Source: Piper betle (Eukaryota > Streptophyta > Magnoliopsida > Piperales > Piperaceae). From it: a DNA stretch of 64,000 nt. Below the pieces are notes generated by a model. The model worked only from the letters and a program-made list of their open reading frames with translations, was not told the origin of the DNA and did no database searches. This document shows positions 10,262-23,039 of this stretch, in pieces. The number at the start of each line of letters is the position of its first letter. Positions within the stretch are counted from its first letter, which is position 1. A program made the translations under genes and the position numbers. Where the stretch lies: assembly GCA_033002965.1 (NCBI GenBank), contig JAURVB010012622.1:23668-87667 (forward strand), in the 5' to 3' direction.

Positions 10262-13200
10262 CTAGTGACTCAAGTGTTTTAATATAAGTAGAGATGAGCC
10301 CAAGAGCATGACAAGGGACATACATGTAGAGACACTAACTTGTCTAAATGCACTTGAAGGCTGCGATGATGGAGGTCTGGAAGGGACTCCCCAGAACTTC
10401 CGGGCCTCTGGCCAACTGGAGGGAATGGTGGCTCTGATACATCAGCTTCTGTAAGAACTGGCAAAGGGGCGGCTGCTGGTGGCCTAGCATCCGGCTCAGC
10501 CAACTGCAACAGACCTCCAGGGGGCACAGACTTCATAAATACCGGTGCGTCATTGCCAAGCCTCAGACACGAATTTCCTGCACCAGGAGAAAATGTTTAC
10601 ATCACTCCATACATAAAACATAAGATATATTGAATTGATCAGAAAATAGTTTCTATTTGGTGAATGTTGACAAGTCAATACAGCAAGTCATGGTTTACAA
10701 CCACTTTCTCAATTTTATTTCGCTTATATGTAGGTGTCCTCATTTTGGGATGTTGGAAAAATGCCACAATCCCTTGGATTGGATGCTTGCCGACAAATTT
10801 GGCGAATGGGCAACTCCATCATCCTGCAGCAGACATATACAAAACATTGCTGAAAGTAAGGCGCACATAAATGCGACCAAATTTTTACTTACCCTTATAT
10901 CTTCTGACAGTTGCTGGAAAATCTGTGATGATACCATCCACCTCAGCTCCTTGGAAATAGTTATTGATCTCCACATATGGATCCGTGTAAAAATCCCATG
11001 GTTGAGAAACAAACTCATTACTGAAAAGATAAACATAGACCGAGAGGTTAAAGGCATGCAACTTGTCCACAAGATCGGTTGATCCTGTCAGGAAAAGTTG
11101 GTTTTCAGTGAACACAGAGTACTTCTGGATGGCAACATAATCTGCAAACTTTCTGATGTCCTCAACAGTGGAATTATCAGCCTCTCGGATGACCTCATCA
11201 ACTTCATACATTAGCCTGTATCGAGATTGCTGCTTTAACTTGGTCAGAACAGAACTATCATCAGACCCAATTGTGACAGCCAAGCTTGTTTGGTTGCTCA
11301 ACCCAGAATCGTTTAGAGCTTTTAAAACCTCGTCAATTACACCAAGTCCTTGCTTTTCAGCAAGATACGCGGCATGCTACAAGAGATGGTAAAAGGTTGT
11401 TATAGCATTGACTTTTATCGAACAAAAATAAAGCACCAGCTGATGTGTGACTGACAAGGAGAAGAAAGAAACACACTGAGATGCTATGATTCACCACCTT
11501 CCTACACTAATAGGACATAAATAGTTGACAATTTCGACTGTAGCAGAACATGTCCAGCCATCATTCACCCTTTAGAATCCAAAGATTATTCGCTTCCATA
11601 TTCTTTAGCCAAAAAACCTACTTCTGAACTAGTAGCCTCAAGCATCATTTACCTTATTAACCCATACAACTCAAATTCATTAATGGATATTGATTAAAAC
11701 AAAATCTTGTCCATTGATTTAACTAGCAAATGTTAAACACTACTACCCTAAATCAAAATGGGATTATCTTCCTTCTCTAAATCAGATAACTTTTTTCCTC
11801 TAGAAGGGCTTTCACATTATGAGCATAATTTGCGGAGTTGATTAGAAGGTCACCTTTATCTTGAGCAATATACCAGAAACAGATTGGTTTTTTGCGAAAG
11901 TTAAAAATTCAGATAAAGTAAGGAATTCTCCTTTATCTGAAAATGCTGGGTTGCGCATCCAACTATAACCGGTTAAGAACGGATTTGAGATTGCAGCTGC
12001 AGGCAAAACAAATAGAGGTGTGATGTAATCATTTAAAAACCTCATTATCACAAGGTAGGAAACAAAGATGAGAAAATGATTAAAAAAAATGCTCACGCTT
12101 CAAAGATCTAATCTCCTCCCAACTAAGATTAAAAGAAAATATTCCAGCAGCAGTCTGGATCTCAGGAATTTGGATCGAACGGGTCCTGAATGATGACTGT
12201 GCAACATTGGTGCCATCTATGAGATCAATAGAATTCAGGCAAACAGGGATTCCATCTGCTGTCATCTGAACGGAGCAATCTATAATATCTGCTTCATCGC
12301 TTACTGCCTTCTGGTATGCTAGATTAGTTGAACCTGGATAGTCCCCACTTGCACCGTTGTGTGAAATAACTACCAGGCCCTCCGTTTCTAAACACAAAGC
12401 ACAAAATATGCTGTCACTTCCATATTAACAACAACTAAGATTTACACTAAGAGAATTAAAAGAAGATATGGAAAATCAGACCTTGTCCCAAACTATTCCG
12501 GCTAGTATTAGCAAAGCAAGCTGTAAAAAGGAGAGAAGTTATTATTTGCATAAAAAAATGTTCTTTAAGGGACTTCCGCATCTATGAATGAACTAGTCGA
12601 GACACCAACATCGCAAGGAATGGCATGGCTAAAAAGCCTTCCAGGGCAGAAAACTATACTATTACATCTTCTAAGCTTAAAGGAGAAAAAAGAATGGTAC
12701 CTATGGCCTCTGATGATGATACAGGAAAATCTGTCAACAATCCGTCAACAGAAAACTGGGAATTGTCAATGAAAGACAAAACCTCTGCCACAGGGTCGTA
12801 ACTATAGTTGTAGGCTAATGAAAAATCATTTGCAAAATCTGAAGCATATACTTCAAGTCCCTCCTGGTGAGCATCAGCGACAATGTTTGTATGTGGCAAA
12901 AGATACAAATCTGCATTGACAGGCCAAATATAATTTTTTGGAAGGAGGATCCCCGACGCAAAAGGCTTCACAAAGGTTAGATTCCTCAAAAGAGATCCAT
13001 ATGTCTGGTTCGTTGATGGTTCAATCTCTTCAGATCCAAGAAATCGGAAAATCAGCTTTGTCCTGTTGAGGTTGACTCTACTGACAATACTTCTCAAGAA
13101 ACCCACTTCAGGAGAGGATATATAGTCAACAACCACACTTCTCATCACTCCCAGAACATAGCTTCTCATGCTCAAATTATGTTCCCTGTAGAATATATCA

Positions 13201-15141
13201 TGCTGCAAAAGAGAAAATCCTTTGAATAACTTTAAATAAAATGAAAAGCACTTGAGAAGAGGTATCATTAACATTTAAATATAACAGTGCTATTCTTCCA
13301 CTGTCATTCTCCTCTTATACGATAAAAAATTGCTCATGTTAAAAGATGACTTTGTAACTAACTTTCTCATTCTATAAAATACCGAGTCTTCTTTGTGGAA
13401 TAGATCCATCATTGTAGTTTTCTTTTAAATTACCTGAATATTCAACCAGTAGCCTGATGGCTGGTATTGCTGGGCCACTTGTTCTACGACTTCAAGAGGA
13501 AACAAGCCATCATATATTTCTGTCCGCGAATATATACCTTGACGCACTGAAAGAGCAAACCCAAAAGTATTGTCAAGTCCCAGATGAAACAGAAAACTTA
13601 TACCAAGAGATGGAGTTTAATGATCAGTTGCCAACCAGCCTTTCACGGGTAGCAAACCAGAAAGATTAATACAGTGGATAACGTATTGAACCGGTTAAGT
13701 TCAAAATAAGTATATTGCAAGCAGCATTTGAAATGAGTAGCAATTTTTAGAGAATTTAAAACAGGTTAGCCAGTTGAAAGAAAAAGAATTACTAATAATT
13801 AAAAGGTTAAGCAGGACAAGAATTTTCAAAGAAAGAAAATTATAAATATAAAAAATTGCAGGAAAGCATCAATGGCTAAGCAAGGGAAAAAACTAGCCTT
13901 TAAGTAATTACACAAGATCCCTCTAGATAAGACATAAACAGAAATGCCAGAAATTTTTCTGAACAAAAAAACTATTGTCCAGGAGAATGGACAAAACGAA
14001 TGAAAAGAGAATAGTAACAGGCTCAGAAACGAGACATTATGGAACAAGACAGAATCAGATCATCCATGAGGTTGATGGTCAGTGAAACTTCCCGCATAAA
14101 GATTTTTCTCAAAGAAAGCAATCAGAATATCGCATGCTCGTGAAACTCCTCAATTTATCATGCTTCTGGTTTTCTCTAAGCCACCTAAGGATGATAACAA
14201 TGCATCTAAAAGAGGTAATCGTGTTATTTTGTGACTTACAGGTGACATTGGCTAACTGATCCACAGTGTAGTCAATGGGAAACCACCCTCTTACTGAAAC
14301 GCCATTGACCAAGAAAGATGTCTGTCCTCCGGGGTACAATTGTTCTATGTTTGTATTATTTTTCAATTCTAAGCTGGAGGAACAGATTCCAACACCGTCC
14401 TTTGTCAATCGTACGTCACACCACAGAACCAAGTCAGGTAAACTCAAATCCACAGCCAGCTGGTACGCACTTGAGCTAGAAGATGGAAATAACCCCGAAA
14501 ATCCGCCCCTAGCAACCACACGCGGCGAATTCCCTGAAAAAAAAGATGGAAGATGATACGCATCCTGTCTTCCTCAAAATCAGAAACGAATCAAGATGTT
14601 GTGTGAAGTGCAAACAAATTGGTTCGATTCATATTCCCCATCAACGTGAGCTGCGAATAATCAAGTAGGTGATTAAGGCAACATGGATTACATGCACAAT
14701 TTTTCCTTGGTATCTTTATTCTTCCACGAAGATCAGGATCTTATTATTTAGCCCATCTCATGGAGGTAATAATCTAAGGCTAGTTCTGCTTGAGGCGCTA
14801 GGAGCTCCATACGCTCAATCTCATAGTATTCTGAGCAGTATCAAGACGAGTAAATGTATGTATGTTCACAAATGAGGATAAAACACCACCTTCACCACTA
14901 AGATTACAGCAATTGAAGCCTAGCTATAAAATGGGAGCTGATAGTGCACTGCCTGCTCCTGCTCCCTAACGAAGCAAGCTAAGCTTTGTGAAAAGGAGAA
15001 ACAGAAAAGAGCGAATAAAAAAAAGGGAAAGGTACCAGAAAGGGTGCGCCATGAGAAGGAGGAGTTGGTCTGAGAAGCGACCAGAGCAGGCGCCGCGAGC
15101 GATGTGAAGAGCAGGAGAAGAGGAAGAAGCAAGGCAGCCAT
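10262..15141 (-). CDS. GDPDL: Glycerophosphodiester phosphodiesterase-like (GDPDL/SHV3 type)
   Basis: GPI-anchored cell-wall/plasma-membrane protein of the SHV3/GDPDL family, needed in Arabidopsis for cellulose organisation and root-hair shape. Nine exons: 15036-15141, 14240-14533, 13434-13546, 12701-13202, 12482-12520, 12097-12387, 11854-11996, 10893-11376, 10262/10279-10577; about 757 residues, the normal family size. The start is ATG 15141, giving a signal peptide [22 protein letters not shown]. Two GDPD-like repeats follow: the first from [13 protein letters not shown] with [11 protein letters not shown], the second from [20 protein letters not shown] with [17 protein letters not shown]. 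The second has HNG where true GDPDs have HRG, as is typical of this family. All phases fit until the last exon. There the open frame ends without a hydrophobic tail, while the neighbouring frame encodes [18 protein letters not shown], a convincing GPI signal ending at 10262. A one-base indel around 10385-10412 is therefore likely. Confidence 0.93.
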
Positions 15142-15208
15142 TGTCGCCGCAGCCGACAAACCCACCACCAGCGTCGCCTCTCCAACCTCTCTTCTTCTTC
15201 TCCTTCCT

Positions 15209-15210
<2 letters not shown>

Positions 15211-15244
<34 letters not shown>
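15211..15244. repeat. (TC)n / (GA)n microsatellite in GDPDL leader
   Basis: Uninterrupted TC dinucleotides about 70 bp upstream of the GDPDL ATG; on the coding strand it reads (GA)n. GA repeats in plant leaders bind BPC/GAGA-type factors, so a regulatory role is possible but not shown. Confidence 0.85.
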
Positions 15245-15246
<2 letters not shown>

Positions 15247-15299
15247 ACAGACACAATCTCTCCCTCTATACTACTCTGGCACAATAAGTTGAGCCTTCT

Positions 15300-17220
15300 T
15301 CTTTTTTTTTTATTTCCTTTCTTACTAAAATAAAATAATTTAAATTAAACATGGATACAGCAATGCAGATCATACATAGCTGGAGGGCAGCCCCACCAGT
15401 GCTTGTGGGTCCCCCCCTCCCTGTCCTCTAATGTACATTTACCGTCATTTATTTTTAGTTAGTAATTGGATTTATTTATTTATATATTTATTGTTATGTG
15501 TCTTTGTATTTATATATATGTATATATATATGTATATATATAAAATACTAATTCCAGTTTTTTTGGTCCGAAAATAAAATAAAAAAGAAAAAGTAAAAAG
15601 AAGAGCAGTTGACGTTTTCAATAAAAAGTACGTGTTTTCTGCTGTCAAGGTCTCCCCAACCGACAAAAGCGCGTGAATACGTGCATTTGTGCAATTGATT
15701 TCCTCCTCGTCTCCCCAATGCGCATATTTAAGATCAATTTTTTTAAAAAAATACTCTGGCTCTCTTGGTAAATTGCAAGCTAGAAGAACATTATTACCAG
15801 CTTTTCTTTTTCTGAAAACCCAAAAACCAAGGTGGTAAATTAAATAACCACCAGAATCTTTGCCTCCATTCTCTTTCCTGGTTTAGTTTTGGGTGGTCTT
15901 TACTACTTCCTGTTGCTGGTATTGAATTGAAGGGACATGGAACTGGGTCGGCAAAGGTGGCGGACCCAGTGGCACATGCATCTTCCCAGTTCCAATTATT
16001 CGTGTTCTCTTCATCAAACTCTGATTGCCGTCAACCCCATCCATATCCACCCATCCAGTAATCTTCCCAACACAACCCAGTCTATTTCTGATCTATCGTG
16101 TACAACAAGCATTAAACATTTATTTTAAAAAAAGAGCACCTCGAAAGAGCCCAAGTCAATGGAAGCCTGGCGTCTTATCTCTCGTGTCATGTATACAATA
16201 ATGAAAACCTGCTTTCTTTTATTTTATTTAATTTATTGCCTTGCAATCGTGGAAGAGACAACGAAAACATGCAAACGGAAGATCATCGAGAAGACGAATT
16301 CAGACGGTCAATTTGGAAAACAGAAAAAATAAAGAGGGTCGGTGGAATGACCGATTATTAATGACCAAAGCCTATCCCCTCGAAACAGAGACGATTGGAA
16401 GAGAAGGATGAGCACTTGCAGTAGGTAGAGATACGCGTTGTTTTTTTAATATAGAGAGAGGGGAAAAAAAGAGCAACTAGTTTGTTACAGACATAGGTGG
16501 GTAGCGCACAGCTCACGATTCATATCTGGTTTGGCCTCTTGCACTCGTCGCTGAATTGGAATTTGGAAGGGCAATTAAGCCTGTTTCCGATAATCTTCGA
16601 AAGCTATGGGTGAATTGGACGAATTCGATGCACAGACTTGAAGTTCCTGAATACTTTATTAGAAGGCCTTAAACGCGTACAAATATGGCGTCCTATTCTT
16701 GATTCCTCTTTTGTTCTGTTCCTCTCCACAGACCATGTTTAATGCAAATCATTAGAAAGCTACAAGTGAAGAAAGGTTTCGCGTCTTTTTTCTTTTTCCT
16801 GTGCAAAAAGTCTGAGCGGTTTTGGCATTTAGCACAACAAAACAACCACAAATGGGTTCGTGAGAAAACAAAAAAACCAATTGCATTTAATTTTTAACAG
16901 CATAGAATTCGAGCAATTGTATCTTCTTATACGAAAGAAAGACACCAATAATCGGATTGATCGACCGCCATATAATTTTTGGTACATATGACAAGATATA
17001 TTGGCGAAAGAAAGCTGGCATATATCAATGAATCTGGAAAGAAATTCAGGAACATATTTCAGGTACTGGAATGTTCGGTAACTCGACTCGTTTAGTTTAT
17101 TGTCTTATGATCGATTATTATTGTCTTGTATAGAGCACACTTGCCTTATGTCGCCGAGGAAAGATTTTTAGCCACGCCGCCTTATCAGTAAGTTAACACC
17201 TGCTCTTTCTCATTGATCAT
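15300..17220. other. AT-rich intergenic spacer
   Basis: GDPDL upstream region and spacer. It contains a short alternating TATA/TGTA stretch (15510-15545). No coding frame, RNA gene or clear transposon was recognised. Confidence 0.55.
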
Positions 17221-17221
17221 A

Positions 17222-18205
17222 GTTGAAAAAAACGGCCGATACTGCACAAAATCGGTCGATTTTAATTAGTTTGGCGGAAAATCGAGTTAAAAAGAGGCTG
17301 AACTGGAGGAGCTAAAAATCGGACCAAGAATTGGCCGAGTCCAGCGAGGGGGTCGGTGGGGCAGCGACAGGCTGCAGGGGGCGGTGACACGGGGGTGGGG
17401 GAGACACAGGGGATGGGGGGCCGCGGGGTAGGGAGGAGATTTGGCTCCAGGGGAAGATTTGACAACGGGGACTGAGGTAGGGGGTGGGGGAGGAGCCGGG
17501 GGGGGTTGGAAGATTTGGTGGCTGGCCATGGATGGGGGGAGGGGGTGGTGTGGGGGGTGGGAGATTTGGCGCCGGGATAGGGGGAGGTGAGGTGGGGGCT
17601 AGGGGTGGGTGGTGGGGATATCTAGTGCGGGGGTGGGGGGAGGTGAGGTTGGGGGAGGGGGTGGGTGGGGGACATTTGGCACTAGGGCCAGGCGGGTGAG
17701 GCGAGGCAGGGGGTTAGGGGTGGGTGGGTGGGAGATTTGGCGCCAGGGTGGGGGAGGCAAGGGGCCGGGTTGGGGCAGCGAGGGCACGGGGAGGTGGGGA
17801 GAGGAGTTTTGCTACCAAGGGCGACCGGGTGTTGGGAGGGCCGGGTGTGTGATGGGGGATAGGGGAGCGGGCTAATCGGGGGGTAGTTCACGCAATTGTC
17901 AAAGATAATAACAGGTGGCAATTTAAAGTTGACTCGACTCCGACTTTAGTTAAAAATAATAACTAATTTTAAATAATTTTAAAAAAATCCAAAAAAATAT
18001 TAAAAAATATTATAAAATATAATACACATCGTAACATAAAAATAATATCAAAATGACATATTTTATAACTAATAACATACCGATTTTGACTAAGTTAAAT
18101 TTTTTGTATAGGACAGATTCAACTTAACCGATTTGATCCAATTTAATGACTCCCTTTGAAACCGATTCGGACCCGATTCCAATTTTTGTAACCATTATGA
18201 GCGTA
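17222..18205. repeat. G-rich repeat element, copy 1
   Basis: Starts near CATAGTTGAAAAAAACGG and ends near CCGATTCCAATTTTTGTAAC, which are imperfect inverted termini. The first two thirds are extremely G-rich on the plus strand (17330-17880, dozens of runs of 4-8 G). The last third is AT-rich (TTAAAAATAATAACTAATTT...). The AT-rich part and end recur at 20.5-20.9 and 31.3-31.6 kb, and the G-rich part at 30.9-31.2 and 34.9-35.2 kb. It is probably a non-autonomous transposon family. Confidence 0.7.
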
Positions 18206-18905
18206 GTTTGATATGTGTCAACTTATTATTAGTGTGTTTTCAGAGGAATGAATATTTGGGCGTGGATAAAAATTTTTCGTCGCGGACACTCACTCCATAC
18301 TCATTCATTCACGCTGAACGAATGAGAAAAACGGAGGACTCCCACGCTGAAGCCCTCCACCATTAATCATTGTGAACCCAATCATCCAATTCATGAACGA
18401 GCTTAAACTGTCATTTATATCGTATTTATATCTTAACTGATCTACTGTACATGATCGAACTTGAAATCTCTGTTTGATAAACAATATTAGTAGCTTCCAA
18501 CTTAGCATTTTCACTCTTCATTTTTTACCAGGCCTCCCTCCCCACTTGCCTTTCGAGCATGCTAAATATGTGAACTATTTTCTGCATAGAAATTACAAAC
18601 AATGAAAGTCATGAAGTTATCGTTTGCTGCTCTTTCTGATCATGTGACGTAGTAATTCACTTAGCAGGCAGCTGGACCTGAATAAAAGAAGGGGCGAGAG
18701 TATATATATATACTTGCATTCTTTTGCTTGCTCCCCGGATGCTAGAACGCAAATCGGAATAGGTAGAAAAAAGCGGCGAAAGTAAGCAAACTTATCACAC
18801 AACATAGTTGTTTCTGGCAAAAGGAACAAATAGCACTCCAAATAAGAAACATAGCATAGATGCAGGGAGGGATGATAGAGACTAGTAATTAACAAATAAA
18901 AGTGT
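18206..18905. other. Intergenic spacer
   Basis: Mixed-composition spacer downstream (3') of the minus-strand four-exon gene. It holds a short TATATATATA run near 18703. No gene recognised. Confidence 0.5.
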
Positions 18906-18909
18906 GAAA

Positions 18910-19882
18910 TTATATGAATACCACCCTGGGATATTCATTAATCAGCATTGCTAGTCCTAGAAAGTTCTGCATGTTCCTGCATACAAGAAGAAAAGCCTAT
19001 ATGGTCAATATAGAAAGGAATATTGGTTTTACGAATTCAATGTTGTTTTATCATATTGTATTATCTCATGATCATCGTTTGCTTGGAGAAAAAAAGGTTA
19101 CTTTATCATAGCTCTCCCCACGTAAGTATGGTTTGTATGAAAGCTAAACCCCTTTCCTTGTGACTCATATAATGTCTTCTCCCATGCTGTAGATCAGTGA
19201 TATATATCATTAAAATTGGAAATTATATTGAAATTATTAGTAGTATCACAAATAGAATATTCAGTTTTCTTGTGATCATTAAAAGACGGACCAAAGTTCC
19301 ATCGGATGCCGACGTCAAATCTTCCATCCAATTTGGGACAAATTAGGAACTCTATATGGCTGATAAAGGAAATGATCAGAGAAGTGATCAACTCCAACAT
19401 TTGCTGCACAAATAACACAAGTTTGGATCAGCAGTAGTGTTCATTCATAGTTTTGAGATTGCAGGTGCAATGTCTTTATATATATATATCATATTTTTGT
19501 GCGTGTCTTGAATACTTACATGGCCCTTTCCGGTTACATGTTGTCGTAGCATGCGTAGTAAACGCCTTTTCATTTGGGATGAGTTATCGTCGACGTCTTT
19601 CTCTCTATCCGGCGCGGGTATCTTGCTTGAGTGATCAGGAGAAACAAAGGTGCTGGTGGATGGGGGCCTCCTTTTTCTTTCAGGAGCAAACAAAGGAGAG
19701 GTGAAGGTAGGATTGATGATGAGAAAGCCATGATCAGTCCGCACGCTCAATTTTGGCTTCGAACTGTTGCATACAAGCAGTCCAGGTCTTCTCCTCGCTA
19801 TGTGGTCTGAGCTATTGATGTTGGCGATCGATCTTATTGTGCTGCATGGATTTAGCAAATAGGTAGAAGAACTCGCTGCCAT
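18910..19882 (-). CDS. Predicted plastid protein with NTF2-like C-terminal half
   Basis: Four exons whose splice sites and phases all agree: 19520-19882, 19292-19403, 19102-19186, 18910-18976; 208 codons to TAA. The N terminus (MAASSSTYLLNPCSTIRSIA..., Ser/Arg-rich, few acids) looks like a chloroplast transit peptide. The later part (QQMLELI..., FDVGIRWNFAWEK, GKGFSFHTNHTYVGRAMIKN) resembles the second half of NTF2/SnoaL-like plastid proteins, which have a VGV-WHLEWK-GK--PFS-G-SF pattern. The first helix and strand region of that fold is not seen between exons 1 and 2, so either an exon was missed, the fold is truncated, or my family call is wrong. Function unknown. Confidence 0.5.
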
Positions 19883-20469
19883 AACGGGTGGTGATGGCTT
19901 TAGCCAAGCTCGAGGTGGGCCTGATGATCGATCTTATTTTAAAAAGAAGAGATGAAAAGGTGAAATAGCGAATACTTTGGCCCCGTCATTCTGCAAAAGA
20001 AGCGATACCCTCCTTGCAAACAGGGTTTAGAAGCAAAGCCGACGTACGTTAATGGTGGGTCATCAACTTTTACTTGTAAAGAGAGCAAGTCCTCCTGAGT
20101 GTTAATGCAGATAATCAGGCAAAGATTAGCAACATTAATTTCTACTGCGGCATACATATATGTTTAATTGTCTTGTCTCCACACCCAAACTAAACCATTA
20201 ATAAAGGAATTTCCTCATCTGCTATCTCTGATATGCACATCATTATTGGTGTTTCAATATCATGACCTATCTTGTATCATTCCCAATTGAATCGTGGCCA
20301 GGCCCCCAAAGATGGGCCGCATGTACTTGTCATCGAACTTTCTCAAGCGGCAATGAATACTTCGGTTAGGCCTCTCCAGCAGCAGAGATAGGCTGCTCTT
20401 GGCACGAAGAAGGCTCGCCGCAGTGGCCTCCAAAGAGAGCAATAGTAGAGCCACGTGATCCTACTAGGA

Positions 20470-20885
20470 GAGCCCGATCTGCACCGTTGATTCAATTCAT
20501 AATCGGCCGATTTTATTCGACTCAATACACAATCGAATAAAAATTGATTGGATCTCTTAAAAAGGATGGTGAAGGCAACGGTGAAGATGGCTGGGTTAAA
20601 ATAGTGGTAGTTTAAGTAATAAAAATTGATTCAGATCCTTATTTAAATTAATAATAATAAAATAAATTTAAATTATATAATATAAAATATAATAAAATTA
20701 AATACAACTAATATTAATCGAATGATGCATTATAAAATAACACGGGGGATAGAAGGGAAGAAATTAATGACCGATTTTGATCAATTCAAATAAACTAATT
20801 TTTGTCTGATTTTTAATGAATTGGTATGGTTTAATGACTCTTTTTAATTCGATTCAACATCAAATTCCAATTTTTGCAATTATGT
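20470..20885. repeat. AT-rich relative of the G-rich repeat family (copy 4)
   Basis: ATAATCGGCCGATTTTATTCG at the left and CAAATTCCAATTTTTGCAATTATG at the right match the ends of the 17.2 and 30.8 kb elements, but the G-rich core is reduced to ACGGGGGATAGAAGGG. It lies inside the NHX pseudogene between its last two exons. Confidence 0.55.
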
Positions 20886-23039
20886 CATGTCTTCCATTTC
20901 ACTCTTGATTCAGAAACCTTATTAGCAGCTTCCGAGAATGTAGTTTTTATAAATACCATTGCCCAAGTTATCTACTCAAAAGTAATTAACTAAGTTTAAC
21001 ATCTAAGATCTATAGACATGCAAGGCATTCATTAATATGCTAAATCTTACATTGGAGAATAGGATGTGTGATTAATTGTGTGAGATCTTACACCATATCG
21101 AGGAAGTCATCATAGAACATCTATACATAAGAATCAGGAGAAAGTAGCAACATGCCAGTGTTGTGAAGAGTACGGCTATCACAGTGCTTGTAACCAAGGT
21201 AGCATCGGCCGAGTCCCATGTAACTCCCGAGATAGTAAACTGCAGCAAATTATTACCTGCTCATGGACAAAAGCGATCGAGTGAACTTAGCATCACGGTA
21301 TCACCTGGTGTTTGAGCCTGATGGGTCTCTATCAGCTCTCGAGCACAGATAATTCGACAGCCAGGAAAGCAGAAACACAAACGCTTCTCGTTCAAGAAGA
21401 ACAAGACTTATTATTCTGGCATAGAGGCTTATTGATGTCCTAACACTGGAAAAACAATTCTCAGATTTAAACCAACAAGACTAAATAATTACTATGTTTC
21501 AAGTAAGCATCACAAGTGCTCCCCAAATGTTAAAACTCAGAGTTTTACACCAAAAAAGACGGATACCTTGATCTAGTCATCCTCCACTTTTCAATGTCGA
21601 AGGCATCCATGCCAACATGAAGCAACATGAAGGTTTCTGCAGTGAAAGAAAGTGTAGCAAAAATGTGCCTGCAATGCTAGAAGCACAGCAAATCAGCAAC
21701 TGATTACAATTGCGGCATTGTAAAAAAACAGACATGGGATAGCAATGAGATAGATTACCTGGTTGTTGTCTTTGAGTTTTCGCTTACGTTGTGCCATGCA
21801 TATTGTGACATAATGATTCGGCAGAAGAACACTGTCAAAATTCCCATAAGCTTAAAGTACTGCATGAAACAGCAGTGATCAATAACATGACTTCCTTGTG
21901 CAACACAATTAACTACTAAATTTGCAGAGTAGGAAAAAATGTAGGACTAAAATTTCTCCTTTGTGAACATTCCCTACCCTGAAAAGTTACAAACATTTTG
22001 GCATGAAACATAGGACAGGAATAATAACCAGCCTGCAGAAAAATTAGTTATGGAGATAATTAACTGGGACTAGGACATGAAACACAATCATTTCCGGTAA
22101 ATGAATTGCTTCAATAGAATGATCGATCTGAGGGCGATAAAAAAGGCTAATCAAGATTCAGCATCTCTTAACACTACCAGGCGAACAAATACATCATTTC
22201 TGGGAACAATTTTAATTCCCAAAACTAGTTGCAAGGGCAATCTTTGAATTTTGAGTAAGTAATTCTCTGCAAGCAGATAATCAGTGGAACAAGGATAAAG
22301 AGGCTAACTATGAAGAAGTGATGATACACATTGATCTTTCTTGCAAGACCTCTGCAGCTACTCTTAATACACGCATTTTCTTCCCTTCCCATTTTTATCT
22401 ATCTTCTTCCCTTAGTCAGCAACTTGTTCTCTTGATTCAGAAGTAAAAAAAAAAAGCAGTGAGTTTCTTCCAACATAATAGATTTAAGCGCTGTGTCACT
22501 AAACAGATCAATAGAGTTGCTAGTTAACAATCAAGGAATTTGACTCTCAGCTAATCCCAGGAATACTTGCTGAAAATAAGTATAAGTAGTCCACAAGAAC
22601 GTGAAATGATGCTCAACCATTAAAATGTAGCACGTTCAGCTTCTTTGCATTGTAAAGGGCACTAGTGTTGAGAAAAATCCCCAAAATTGGAGATTAACCA
22701 CAGCGAACAAAAAGTAATAGGAAAATAAGACCTAACAAATAAGATAAAACAAAACCACAAAAGGGCAGGGATTTAACGTGAAAAACCCTCCTTCAATCGA
22801 GAGTTAAAAACCATGGGCAATAATGAACAATTCACTACTTCAACCAAAAATTACAGTCATCAAATATATAAAGAGATATACAAGAAGATTACTCCTTCAC
22901 CTTCAATTCTACACTTCTGACCAATGCCAATTGTTACATATCCACAATCACTCTTGACAAAATCACAAAACTATTCTTTTTGAGAAGTATAATAAAATAA
23001 AACACCTGAATTGATATACTATGTATCTATGTTGTAATC

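Noticed and set aside
15142..15168. Longer GDPDL N terminus starting VGLSAAAT
   Set aside because: It would start at GTG; ATG 15141 gives a standard signal peptide.
17287..17921. Proline/glycine-rich open frames on both strands
   Set aside because: They lie entirely in the G-rich repeat core; lack of stops is due to base composition, and no domain is visible.
19939..20157. 72-codon minus-strand frame (VDDPPLTYVGFASKPC...)
   Set aside because: No recognised family, no good start or splice context; possibly a decayed fragment between the NHX relic and the four-exon gene.
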